DNA of 64,000 nucleotides from Streptomyces laurentii (GTDB lineage Bacteria; Actinomycetota; Actinomycetes; Streptomycetales; Streptomycetaceae), in assembly GCA_002355495.1 (NCBI GenBank), contig AP017424.1:5087501-5151500 (forward strand). Reading direction: 5' to 3'. Shown one piece after another: positions 39,006 through 47,042 of the stretch. Both the position numbers and the translations under genes were made by a program. Position 1 is the first letter of the stretch, and each line of letters starts with the position of its first letter. The notes beneath the pieces were generated by a model. It searched no databases, was not told the DNA's origin, and worked only from the letters and a program-made list of their open reading frames with translations.

Positions 39006-40118
39006 ATGGCCGACACCGCTTCCTCCGCCCCTTCCGCCGACCCCGCACCCGTGCTGGACCTCACGCTCGACGGCGCCGCGCTGACCGCGGCACTCGTCGA
39101 CGTCCCGTCCGTCAGCGGGACGGAGAAGCCACTCGCCGACGCCATCGAGAACGCCCTGCGCGCCCTGCCGCACCTCACCGTCGACCGGTTCGGCAACAAC
39201 GTCGTCGCCCGCACCACCCTCGGTCACCCCGAGCGGGTCGTCCTCGCCGGCCACATCGACACCGTGCCGATCGCCGACAACGTCCCCTCCCGCCTCGACG
39301 ACGAAGGCGTCCTGTGGGGCTGCGGCACCTCCGACATGAAGTCCGGCGTCGCCGTCCAGCTGCGGATCGCCGCCACCGTGCCCGTCCCCAACCGCGACCT
39401 CACCTTCGTCTTCTACGACAACGAGGAGGTCGCCGCCCACCTCAACGGTCTCGGCAAGGTCGTCGAGGCCCACCCGGACTGGCTCGCGGGCGACTTCGCC
39501 GTCCTCCTCGAACCCTCCTACGGGCAGGTCGAGGGCGGCTGCCAGGGCACCCTGCGGGTCAAGCTGCACACCGCGGGCGAGCGGGCCCACTCCGCCCGCT
39601 CCTGGATGGGCTCCAACGCCATCCACACCGCCGCCCCGATCCTGGCCCGGCTCGCCGCGTACGAGCCGCGCAAGCCGGTCATCGACGGCCTGGAGTACCA
39701 CGAGGGCCTCAACGCGGTCGGCATCGAGGGCGGCGTCGCCACCAACGTCATCCCCGACGCGTGCGTCGTCACCGTCAACTACCGCTACGCCCCCGACCTC
39801 TCCCCGGCCGAGGCCCTCGCCCACGTGCGCGAGGTCTTCGCGGACTGCGACATCGCCGAGTTCGAGATCGACGACGAGAGCCCCGGCGCACTGCCCGGCC
39901 TGTCCCACCCCGCCGCCGCGGCCTTCATGAAGGCGGTCGGCGGCACCGCGCAGCCGAAGTTCGGCTGGACCGACGTCGCCCGCTTCAGCGCGCTCGGCGT
40001 CCCGGCGGTCAACTACGGCCCCGGCGACCCGCTCTACGCCCACAAGCGGGACGAGCACGTGCACGTCGAGCGGATCCACCACTGCGAGGCACGGCTTCGC
40101 GAATGGCTCACCGATTGA
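39006..40118 (+). CDS. dapE: Succinyl-diaminopimelate desuccinylase DapE
   Basis: The 370-residue M20 metallohydrolase removes succinate from N-succinyl-LL-DAP on the way to DAP and lysine. Metal motifs are AGHIDTVPIAD (His83, Asp85), CGTSDMKSGVAV and YDNEEVAAH (catalytic Glu followed by a metal Glu). The dimerisation domain follows (AHSARSWMGSNAIHTAAPIL), and the C-terminal metal His is in YAHKRDEHVHVERI. The length matches the actinobacterial enzyme. Only 38 bases separate it from the divergent lysozyme-like gene, so the promoters overlap. Confidence 0.95.
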   Translation: MADTASSAPSADPAPVLDLTLDGAALTAALVDVPSVSGTEKPLADAIENALRALPHLTVDRFGNNVVARTTLGHPERVVLAGHIDTVPIADNVPSRLDDEGVLWGCGTSDMKSGVAVQLRIAATVPVPNRDLTFVFYDNEEVAAHLNGLGKVVEAHPDWLAGDFAVLLEPSYGQVEGGCQGTLRVKLHTAGERAHSARSWMGSNAIHTAAPILARLAAYEPRKPVIDGLEYHEGLNAVGIEGGVATNVIPDACVVTVNYRYAPDLSPAEALAHVREVFADCDIAEFEIDDESPGALPGLSHPAAAAFMKAVGGTAQPKFGWTDVARFSALGVPAVNYGPGDPLYAHKRDEHVHVERIHHCEARLREWLTD

Positions 40119-40197
40119 TTCCGGCAATTCGAGTCTTCTTCACCTGACGCGTCCTAACCTGACCGGGACGATCAATGGACGGTGAAAGGAGCAGGCC

Positions 40198-40962
40198 ATG
40201 GGCGTACCCCGCGAGCCGAGCAAGCCGGTGGAGCAGCGGCTGGGAGCGGTGCTCCGGCGGCGTGAACAAGTCCAGCCCGGCACGACCGACCAGCGGCTGC
40301 TCGACACCGAGGGCGACTCGGAGTGGGTGCACACCGACCCCTGGCGGGTCATGCGCATCCAGTCCGAGTTCGTGGAGGGCTTCGGCGCCCTCGCCGAACT
40401 GCCCAGTGCGATCAGCGTCTTCGGCTCCGCCCGCACGCTGCCCGACACGCCCGACTACGACGCCGCCGAGCGGATCGGCCGCGCGCTCGTCGAGGCGGGT
40501 TTCGCGGTGATCACGGGCGGCGGCCCCGGCGCCATGGAGGCGGCGAACAAGGGCGCCCGGGCGGCCAAGGGCGTCTCGGTCGGCCTCGGCATCGAGCTGC
40601 CCTTCGAACAGGGCCTCAACCCGCACGTCGACATCGGCGTGAACTTCCGCTACTTCTTCGTCCGCAAGACGATGTTCGTGAAGTACGCGCAGGGCTTCGT
40701 CGTCCTGCCGGGCGGCCTCGGCACCCTCGACGAACTGTTCGAGGCGCTCACCCTCGTGCAGACCCGCAAGGTCACCCGCTTCCCGATCGTCCTGTTCGGC
40801 ACGGCGTACTGGAAGGGCCTCGTCGACTGGCTGCGCGACTCCGTCGTCGCCGGCGGCAAGGCGGCCGAACACGACCTGCTCCTCTTCCATGTCACGGACG
40901 ACGTCGACGAGGCGGTGGCGCTGGTGACGAAGGAAGCCGGCCCCAAGGAGCGCCGGCGGTAG
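40198..40962 (+). CDS. LOG family (TIGR00730) Rossmann-fold protein
   Basis: The 254-residue protein starts after AAAGGAG. The family cleaves nucleoside 5'-monophosphates, releasing the base (cytokinin-activating in plants). Motifs are SVFGSARTLPDTPDYDA, TGGGPGAMEAANKGA and LPGGLGTLDELFEAL (PGGxGTxxE). The true substrate in actinobacteria is not established. A long N-terminal region (about 1-75) precedes the fold. A terminator hairpin follows, and the next gene (folP2-like) is convergent. The same LOG/folP2 neighbourhood exists in mycobacteria. Confidence 0.92.
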   Translation: MGVPREPSKPVEQRLGAVLRRREQVQPGTTDQRLLDTEGDSEWVHTDPWRVMRIQSEFVEGFGALAELPSAISVFGSARTLPDTPDYDAAERIGRALVEAGFAVITGGGPGAMEAANKGARAAKGVSVGLGIELPFEQGLNPHVDIGVNFRYFFVRKTMFVKYAQGFVVLPGGLGTLDELFEALTLVQTRKVTRFPIVLFGTAYWKGLVDWLRDSVVAGGKAAEHDLLLFHVTDDVDEAVALVTKEAGPKERRR

Positions 40963-40981
40963 AACCCGCTCCCGGGGGGAG

Positions 40982-41005
40982 GGGCGGGGCGCATATGCCC
41001 CGCCC
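40982..41005. terminator. Hairpin after the LOG gene
   Basis: gggcggggc and gccccgccc pair around gcatat. A second short inverted repeat, gtgtacg/cgtacac, stands at 41054-41069. Both lie between convergent genes. Confidence 0.65.
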
Positions 41006-41082
41006 GTCTCGCGTCCGTCACGCGTTCTCGTGCCCCTACGGGCGTGTACGCGCGTGTACGGGCGTACACGGCGTGCGTACGG

Positions 41083-41943
41083 CTACGCGAGGCCGCGCCG
41101 GGCCACGGCGGGCGGGCGGTGGCCCGCGATCGACGCCACCATGTCGAGGACCTGTCGCGTCTCCGCGACCTCGTGCACCCGGTACACCCGGGCGCCCAGC
41201 CACGCGCTCACGGCCGTCGTCGCGAGAGTGCCGAGCACCCGCTCCTTGACCGGCCGGTCCAGCGTCTCGCCCACGAAGTCCTTGTTCGACAGCGACACGA
41301 GCACCGGCCATCCGGTGTCCGTCATCTCGCCGAGCCGGCGCGTCGCCTCCAGGCTGTGCCGGGTGTTCTTCCCGAAGTCGTGACCCGGGTCGATCATGAT
41401 CCCGTCCCGCCGTACGCCGAGCGCGACCGCCCGCTCCGCGAGCCCGACCGTCACCTTCAGGATGTCGGCCATCACGTCCTCGTACTCCACCCGGTGCGGC
41501 CGGGTACGCGGCTCCGCGCCGCCCGCGTGCGTGCACACCAGGCCCGCGCCGTACCGCGCCGCGACCTCCGCGAGCCGCGGGTCGACCCCGCCCCACGCGT
41601 CGTTGAGCAGGTCCGCGCCCGCCTCGCACACTGCCTCGCCGACGTCCGCCCGCCAGGTGTCCACGCTGATCACCACGTCCGGGTGACGGCGGCGTACCTC
41701 GGCGACGAAGCCGACCGTGCGGCGCGCCTCCTCCTCGGCGGTGACCTCCTCGCCGGGGCCCGCCTTGACCCCGCCGATGTCGACGATCGCCGCTCCCTCG
41801 GCCACGGCCCGCTCGACCCGGGCGAGCGCCGGCTCGTCCCGGAACGTCGCGCCCTGGTCGTAGAAGGAGTCCGGGGTCCGGTTCACGATCGCCATGATCA
41901 CCGGCTCGTGCGGCCCGAATTCTCGCCGTCCCAAGCGCAGCAT
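41083..41943 (-). CDS. folP2: FolP2-type dihydropteroate synthase paralogue
   Basis: The 286-residue TIM-barrel protein starts MLRLGRREFGPHEPVIMAIV. Strand 1 is NRTPDSFYDQGATF, but the second substrate loop reads DIGGVKAGPGEEV where true dihydropteroate synthases have GGESTRPG. ISVDTWRADV, LLNDAWGGVD, CTHAGGAEPRTRPHRV, DPGHDFGKNT and RVHEVAETRQVLDM follow. The loop change and the RTRPHRV segment are shared with mycobacterial FolP2, which lacks dihydropteroate synthase activity, so folate synthesis is unlikely to be its job. It diverges from the DivIVA-like/tag pair. Confidence 0.85.
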   Translation of the reverse strand: MLRLGRREFGPHEPVIMAIVNRTPDSFYDQGATFRDEPALARVERAVAEGAAIVDIGGVKAGPGEEVTAEEEARRTVGFVAEVRRRHPDVVISVDTWRADVGEAVCEAGADLLNDAWGGVDPRLAEVAARYGAGLVCTHAGGAEPRTRPHRVEYEDVMADILKVTVGLAERAVALGVRRDGIMIDPGHDFGKNTRHSLEATRRLGEMTDTGWPVLVSLSNKDFVGETLDRPVKERVLGTLATTAVSAWLGARVYRVHEVAETRQVLDMVASIAGHRPPAVARRGLA

Positions 41944-42046
41944 CCCTTTTGTCCTCCCTCGCGTCCGTTCGCCTGCGACCCTAACCGTCAGTGGCGCATG
42001 GCACGATCGGCACCGGACGTTTTCCACGGACGGGAGAGGCGCGCAG

Positions 42047-42565
42047 GTGTTCTGGTTTCTGCTGATCACGATGGTCGTGGTCGTCGCGGCGGTCACCCTT
42101 GCGGTGGTCGGCGGCGGCGAGAGCGAGGTCCTGCCCGAGGCCGCCCCCGAACAGCTGGTGGATCCGCTGCCGCTGACCCGGCCGGTCGCCCGCGGCGACA
42201 TCGAGGCACTGCGGCTCCCGGTCACCGCCCGCGGCTACCGGATGGCGGACGTGGACGACGTCCTGGACCGTCTCGACGCCGAACTCGCGGAGCGGGACGC
42301 CCGGATCGCGGACCTGGAGGCGGCGCTCGCGGCCGCCCGGAGCGGGAGTGACGGGACGCCGGCCGACGATGCCGCGGACGGCGGGACTCCCGGCGTGACG
42401 ATGGACAAGGTGACGGACGACGTGACGGACGACGTGGCCGACGACGTGGCGGGCGACCTGACGGACAAGGCGCCGGACGGGAACCAGGACGAGAAGCAGG
42501 ACGAGCCGGCGGCCGGCACGGCGACGGACGCGGCCGCGGCGAACGGCAAGGAGGACGCGGCGTGA
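42047..42565 (+). CDS. DivIVA-domain-like single-pass membrane protein
   Basis: The 172-residue protein has a GTG start (VFWFLLITMVVVVAAVTLAV). One N-terminal membrane helix is followed by PVTARGYRMADVDDVLDRLD, which matches the short DivIVA-type motif that begins the coiled coil in this family. The helix AELAERDARIADLEAALAAA comes next, then an acidic low-complexity tail with repeated VTDDV/VADDV units. It could recruit a partner to the membrane. It overlaps tag by four bases (GTGA), so the two are co-translated. Confidence 0.75.
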   Translation: MFWFLLITMVVVVAAVTLAVVGGGESEVLPEAAPEQLVDPLPLTRPVARGDIEALRLPVTARGYRMADVDDVLDRLDAELAERDARIADLEAALAAARSGSDGTPADDAADGGTPGVTMDKVTDDVTDDVADDVAGDLTDKAPDGNQDEKQDEPAAGTATDAAAANGKEDAA

Positions 42566-43152
42566 GCGACGGAACGGCCATCGCGGGGCCGGACGGCCTG
42601 CTCCGCTGCCCCTGGGGACTGTCCACCGAGGACTACGTCGCGTACCACGACGAGGAGTGGGGCCGCCCCGTCCACGGCGACGACGCGCTCTTCGAGCGGC
42701 TGTGCCTGGAGGCCTTCCAGTCCGGCCTGTCCTGGATCACGATCCTGCGCCGCCGCGAGACCTTCCGGACGGCGTTCGCCGGCTTCGAGATCGCCGAGGT
42801 GGCGGGCTTCGGCGAGGACGACCGCACCCGGCTGCTCGCCGACGAGGGGATCATCCGCAACCGCGCCAAGATCGACGCCACCCTCGCCAACGCGCGCGTC
42901 CTCGCCGACTGGGAGCCGGGCGAACTGGACACGCTGATCTGGTCGTACGCCCCCGACGCCGAGAACCGCCCGGTCCCGGCCACGATCGCCGACGTCCCGG
43001 CCGTGACGGACGAGTCGAAGGCCCTGGCCAAGGCCCTGAAGAAGCGCGGTCTGAAGTTCATCGGCCCGACGACGGCGTACGCCCTGATGCAGGCCTGCGG
43101 TCTGGTCGACGACCACGTGGCGGACTGCTTCGCCCGCGGCGCCGACCGCTAG
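42562..43152 (+). CDS. tag: DNA-3-methyladenine glycosylase I
   Basis: The 196-residue base-excision enzyme removes 3-methyladenine from alkylated DNA. It has CPWGLSTEDYVAYHDEEWGR near the N-terminus and FQSGLSWITILRRRETFRTA for the helix-hairpin-helix part. The C-terminal His/Cys in VDDHVADCFARG, with the N-terminal Cys and His, make the structural zinc site. It starts at a GTG overlapping the preceding gene. A long inverted repeat overlaps its stop codon. Confidence 0.95.
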   Translation: MSDGTAIAGPDGLLRCPWGLSTEDYVAYHDEEWGRPVHGDDALFERLCLEAFQSGLSWITILRRRETFRTAFAGFEIAEVAGFGEDDRTRLLADEGIIRNRAKIDATLANARVLADWEPGELDTLIWSYAPDAENRPVPATIADVPAVTDESKALAKALKKRGLKFIGPTTAYALMQACGLVDDHVADCFARGADR

Positions 43153-43196
43153 GTGTATTGACCCACAGGGTTGTTCACGCGGGTCAATACACCTAG
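43149..43196. terminator. Perfect 16-bp inverted repeat overlapping the tag stop codon
   Basis: ctaggtgtattgaccc (43149-43164) and gggtcaatacacctag (43181-43196) are perfect inverted copies 16 bases apart. It could terminate both convergent genes, but the arms are unusually A/T-rich for this genome, so a protein-binding site is also possible. Confidence 0.6.
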
Positions 43197-43223
43197 GACC
43201 TGCCTGACGGGCGTGCCAAAGGA

Positions 43224-43258
43224 ACAGCCCCGCGCGCGTGGGTCGCGCACGGGGCTGT
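43224..43258 (-). terminator. Terminator of the enoyl-CoA hydratase gene
   Basis: acagccccg and cggggctgt form the stem base, extended by gcgcg/cgcgc. It lies 13 bases past the minus-strand stop. Confidence 0.75.
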
Positions 43259-43270
43259 GTGCCGGGAGGC

Positions 43271-44074
43271 TCAGCGGCCGACGTACTTCGGCTTCTCCTT
43301 GGCGAGGAAGGCGCGCACCGCGATCCGGTGGTCCTCCGACGAGCCCGCCTTCGTCTGGAGCTCGTCCTCCTTCTCCAGGGCCTCGGCGAGCGAGTGGTCC
43401 GCGCCGTACGCCAGGGACTCCTTCAGCGCCGCGTAGGCGAGCGTCGGGCCCGAGGCGAGCTTGCGGGCGGTCTTCGCGGCCTCCTCGGCGAGCGCGTCCG
43501 CCGGGACCAGCCGGTTCACGATGCCCAGCTCGTACGCCTCCTGCGCGGTGAGCGTACGGGGGAAGAGCAGCAGGTCGGCGGCGCGGCTCGGGCCGATCAG
43601 GCGCGGCAGCGTCCAGGACATGCCGGAGTCGGCGGTGAGCGCCACCCCGGCGAAGGACGTGTTGAAGGAGGCGGTCTCCGCGACGATCCGGTAGTCCGCG
43701 GCGAGCGCGAAGCCGAAGCCCGCGCCGGCGGCCACGCCGTTGACCGCCGCGACGACCGGCTTCGCCATGCCGGTCAGCGCGCGGACGATCGGGTTGTAGT
43801 GGTCCCGCACCGTGTTCATGGTGTGGTGGGTGCCGGCCTCGTCGTCGGCCTGGAGCAGGCCCACGTGCTCCTTGAGGTCCTGGCCCACGCAGAACGCCCG
43901 CTCGCCGGCGGCGGTGAGGAGCACCGCGCGGACGGCCGGGTCGGCGGCGGCCGCCTCCGCCGCGTCGCGCAGCGCGACCTTGGCGGCGACGTTCATCGCG
44001 TTCATGGCCTCGGGGCGGTTGAGGGTGATGGTGGCGAGTCCGTCGCTCACCTCGTACAGCACCGTGTCGGCCAT
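43271..44074 (-). CDS. Enoyl-CoA hydratase/isomerase family protein
   Basis: The 267-residue crotonase-fold protein starts MADTVLYEVSDGLATITLNR. The oxyanion-hole segments are AGERAFCVGQDLKEH and AAVNGVAAGAGFGFALAADY, and the catalytic-region Ser/Asp come in FAGVALTADSGMSWTLPRLI. The Gln-Asp in the first segment resembles PaaG-type isomerases. It acts on acyl-CoA thioesters in fatty-acid or phenylacetate-type breakdown. The ribosome site is GAAGGGAAA. Confidence 0.9.
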   Translation of the reverse strand: MADTVLYEVSDGLATITLNRPEAMNAMNVAAKVALRDAAEAAAADPAVRAVLLTAAGERAFCVGQDLKEHVGLLQADDEAGTHHTMNTVRDHYNPIVRALTGMAKPVVAAVNGVAAGAGFGFALAADYRIVAETASFNTSFAGVALTADSGMSWTLPRLIGPSRAADLLLFPRTLTAQEAYELGIVNRLVPADALAEEAAKTARKLASGPTLAYAALKESLAYGADHSLAEALEKEDELQTKAGSSEDHRIAVRAFLAKEKPKYVGR

Positions 44075-44274
44075 CGCGGGTTTCCCTTCGCCTTTTCGCG
44101 TCGTTGACCCGCTCAGCATGGCGGAGATCACGCCGCGATCGGCCGGTCCGCGCATGTGAGCTGCGTCAACAAATCAGGACCCGGCGAGGGACCGGCAGTG
44201 GCGAAGTATCGCAGGTGGAACGGCGAAATGTGTGGCTTTGTGAAAGCGCGTTGCGGAAGCGATGCCTGCTGATG

Positions 44275-44305
44275 TTGGTCATCGGGTCCTGTGATGCGGG
44301 ATAAT
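44275..44305 (+). promoter_or_regulatory. Possible promoter of the DUF3117 gene
   Basis: ttggtc at 44275-44280 and gataat at 44300-44305 resemble -35 and -10 boxes, but the 19-base spacing is a little long. gataat is rare in this G/C-rich sequence. The start codon is 60 bases further on. Confidence 0.4.
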
Positions 44306-44365
44306 GACCGGGAAGCAATCGTGTTCGATGCTGACGATGAGCTGGTTTCAGGAAGGGGAACGAGC

Positions 44366-44533
44366 ATGGCGGCCATGAAGCCGCGGACGGGTGACGGCCC
44401 GCTCGAGGTGACCAAGGAGGGGCGGGGCATCGTCATGCGCGTTCCGCTCGAAGGCGGCGGCCGGCTCGTAGTCGAGCTGACCCCGGACGAGGCCCAGGCA
44501 CTCGGCGACGCACTGAAGCAGGTCGTCGGCTAG
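44366..44533 (+). CDS. DUF3117 small conserved protein
   Basis: The 55-residue protein starts MAAMKPRTGDGPLEVTKEGR, preceded by GGAAGGGG. The rest, VMRVPLEGGGRLVVELTPDE, is typical of the actinobacterial DUF3117 family, which is almost invariant in sequence. The role is not known to me. In mycobacteria it also follows tag. An upstream in-frame ATG would add 25 poorly conserved residues. Confidence 0.9.
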   Translation: MAAMKPRTGDGPLEVTKEGRGIVMRVPLEGGGRLVVELTPDEAQALGDALKQVVG

Positions 44534-44665
44534 TCACGCCCAGTCGCGTATTTCCGCTTCTGCCCCGGTGCGGTACCCACCGCACCGGGGCAGTGGTGTA
44601 CCGGGGGCCGGACAGCGGTCCGCCCCGCCGCGCGCGGACGGCCGGGTCGTGAAGGACGTACGGGG

Positions 44666-45304
44666 TCAGGCGCCCCGGCGCACGGCGCACAGCAGGCCGT
44701 CGCCCACCGGCAGCAGGGTGGGGAGCAGCTCACGGCTCTCCCGTACGGTCCGCAGCAGCTCGCGGATGCGCTGCACCTCGGCCGGCTGGGCCGCCGAGTC
44801 GACCGTCCGGCCGTCGGCGAAGACACCCTCGAAGCAGACCAGACCGCCGGGCCGCAGCAGCCGCATCGATTCGTCGAGGTAGTCCAGCAGCTCCAGCCGG
44901 TCACCGTCGCAGAACACGAGGTCGTAGCCGCCGTCCGCGAGCCGCGGCAGCACTTCGAGGGCGCGGCCCGGGATGAACCGGGCCCGGTTGCCGGCGAAGC
45001 CCGCCGCGCGGAACGCCGCCTTCGCGTGCGCCTGCCGCTCCGGCTCCATGTCCACGGTGGTCAGCACGCCGTCCGGACGCATGCCGAGCAGCAGATAGAT
45101 CCCGGACACGCCCGTGCCGGTGCCTATCTCCGCCACCGCCTTGGCGTCCGCCGTCGCGGCCAGCAGGCGCAGGGCCGCACCGGTGCCCGACGACACCGAG
45201 GGAATGTTCGCCTCGTCGGCGCGGTCACGGGCCCAGAGCAGCGCTTCGGCCTCGGCGACAAAGGCGTCGGCGAACGCCAGACTCGTCTGCCGGTTGGCGG
45301 TAAT
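44666..45304 (-). CDS. SAM-dependent O-methyltransferase, start codon uncertain
   Basis: Class I methyltransferase of the catechol O-methyltransferase-like group: [20 protein letters not shown] (SAM motif I), [40 protein letters not shown] (metal/SAM Asp) and [16 protein letters not shown]. The conserved N-terminal helix ([20 protein letters not shown]) lies upstream of the first normal start, a GTG at 45196, and no ATG, GTG or TTG occurs in that frame before a stop. An ATT at 45304 has AGGAGAGG just upstream and is taken here as the candidate start (212 residues); alternatively a start codon was lost to base error. It diverges from the sigma-factor gene, as in mycobacteria. Confidence 0.8.
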   Translation of the reverse strand: MTANRQTSLAFADAFVAEAEALLWARDRADEANIPSVSSGTGAALRLLAATADAKAVAEIGTGTGVSGIYLLLGMRPDGVLTTVDMEPERQAHAKAAFRAAGFAGNRARFIPGRALEVLPRLADGGYDLVFCDGDRLELLDYLDESMRLLRPGGLVCFEGVFADGRTVDSAAQPAEVQRIRELLRTVRESRELLPTLLPVGDGLLCAVRRGA

Positions 45305-45489
45305 GGCCCTCTCCTGTTCCCCTGGCTGTCCCCGTAGTTGACGGACGGCGTCGACTGTATCCGCTGGACGCGGGAACCCGCAGATGGGACCGCGCGTTCA
45401 CAAGGGCAGGAAGCGACGCCGGGACGGCGGATGAGCCCGTCCCAAATTCGCGTAAAGAGTTTTATCCGGAGCTAACGGGCGAGGTGGCT

Positions 45490-46248
45490 ATGGTAGGGAC
45501 TCCACTGGACACCACCAGAGCCGACAGGGGAGGTGCGGCTGCGCCTGTGGATCGGGGAGGAGTGCTTCGGCGTCTTCTCAGATCAGCGGGTGAGCCGAAA
45601 TCCGTGACCGACACCGCTGACCGTTCCCGCGCCGCCGACTCCGCGCCCACCACCGCGACCTTCGCCTCCGAGGCGGACGCGCAGGCATGGACCCCTCCCA
45701 GTTGGGAGGAGATCGTCAGCACGCACAGCGGTCGTGTCTACCGTCTCGCGTACCGCCTCACCGGCAACCAGCACGACGCCGAGGACCTGACCCAGGAAGT
45801 GTTCGTCCGGGTCTTCCGTTCCCTGTCGTCGTACACGCCGGGCACCTTCGAGGGCTGGCTGCACCGCATCACCACGAACCTGTTCCTGGACATGGTGCGC
45901 CGCAAGCAGCGCATCCGTTTCGACGCGCTCGCCGACGACGCCGCCGAGCGGCTGCCCAGCCGTGAGCCGTCCCCGCAGCAGGCCTTCAACGACACGCACT
46001 TCGACGCCGACGTGCAGCAGGCCCTCGACACCCTCGCGCCCGAGTTCCGCGCCGCGGTCGTGCTCTGCGACATCGAGGGACTGTCGTACGAGGAGATCGC
46101 CGCGACCCTCGGCGTGAAGCTCGGCACGGTCCGCAGCCGGATCCACCGCGGCCGCTCGCACCTGCGCAAGGCCCTCAAGCACCGTTCGCCCGAGGCGCGC
46201 CAGGAGCGTGCCCTCGCCACCGTCGGAGGGGAGGGCGGAGCGGCGTGA
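45490..46248 (+). CDS. sigE: ECF RNA polymerase sigma factor (SigE-like)
   Basis: The 252-residue sigma-70 family ECF factor starts at ATG 45490 ([15 protein letters not shown]); in-frame alternatives are GTG at 45484 and GTG at 45604. Region 2 is [20 protein letters not shown] and [20 protein letters not shown]. Region 4 is [20 protein letters not shown] with [18 protein letters not shown]. The N-terminal extension of about 60 residues resembles that of mycobacterial SigE. It is not the cell-wall SigE of S. coelicolor, a different ECF factor. The zinc anti-sigma gene overlaps its end by four bases, and htrA and tatB follow. Confidence 0.92.
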   Translation: MVGTPLDTTRADRGGAAAPVDRGGVLRRLLRSAGEPKSVTDTADRSRAADSAPTTATFASEADAQAWTPPSWEEIVSTHSGRVYRLAYRLTGNQHDAEDLTQEVFVRVFRSLSSYTPGTFEGWLHRITTNLFLDMVRRKQRIRFDALADDAAERLPSREPSPQQAFNDTHFDADVQQALDTLAPEFRAAVVLCDIEGLSYEEIAATLGVKLGTVRSRIHRGRSHLRKALKHRSPEARQERALATVGGEGGAA

Positions 46249-46934
46249 GCGGCACCAGTCCGTCACCTACCCCCGCGGAACAGCACCTCGGGGACCGGCT
46301 CGCCGCGCTCGTCGACGGCGAGCTCGGCCATGACACCCGTGAACGGGTCCTCGCGCATCTGGCGACCTGCCCCCGCTGCAAGGCCGAGGCCGACGCCCAG
46401 CGCACCCTGAAGAGCGTCTTCGCGTCCAGCGCGCCCCCACCGCCCTCGGCCGGGCTCCTCGCCCGCCTCCAGGGGCTGCCGGGGGGACCGCTCGACCAGG
46501 GGGGACCCTTCGACGACCTGCTGCGTGAGGGCGGTGTGCGCGCCGACGGCTTCGCCACGGCCGCGCCCGTCACCCCGGACGGCGGCTTCCCCATCCACGA
46601 GGTCGGCGACCGTTCCTCGTGGCGGGGCAGACGCTTCGCGTTCGCGGCGGCCAGCGCGGTCTCGTTCGCCGCGATCGCCCTCGGCGGCACGCTGACCTTC
46701 GACACGGCACGCGGCGGCCAGAGCGGCAGCACCGTGACCCCGCTGCGCGCCCCGGCGACCTTCGCGTCCGGCTCGCGCCGTGACGCGACCCCGGAGCCCG
46801 CGCCGCCGACGGTCATCCCGGCCCGTCTCGAACTGTCCCCGTTCGCCCGTCCGATGAACCCGGCGCTGCGGCTCTCCTACCAGCCCGGACCCGGCCCGAC
46901 CTCCACCCCGGCCCCGAGTCCCTCCCACCGCTGA
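46245..46934 (+). CDS. Zinc-binding anti-sigma factor (RseA-like)
   Basis: The 229-residue protein has a GTG start overlapping sigE. The N-terminal anti-sigma domain contains the H-x3-C-x2-C zinc motif ([13 protein letters not shown], about 39-51), a DGE-type first helix ([19 protein letters not shown]) and the sigma-binding helix. One membrane-like helix follows ([20 protein letters not shown]), then a Pro/Thr-rich extracytoplasmic tail. It should hold the sigma factor inactive until a redox or envelope signal releases it. Confidence 0.88.
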   Translation: MSGTSPSPTPAEQHLGDRLAALVDGELGHDTRERVLAHLATCPRCKAEADAQRTLKSVFASSAPPPPSAGLLARLQGLPGGPLDQGGPFDDLLREGGVRADGFATAAPVTPDGGFPIHEVGDRSSWRGRRFAFAAASAVSFAAIALGGTLTFDTARGGQSGSTVTPLRAPATFASGSRRDATPEPAPPTVIPARLELSPFARPMNPALRLSYQPGPGPTSTPAPSPSHR

Positions 46935-47042
46935 CGGACGACCTGGTTGAATCCAGGGGCGAGGCCGTGTGAAGACACGGCCTAGGGGCGCGCCGTCCGA
47001 CGACGCGGGCGGCGCGGACAGGTCATCTGTTGCGGGGAGCGC

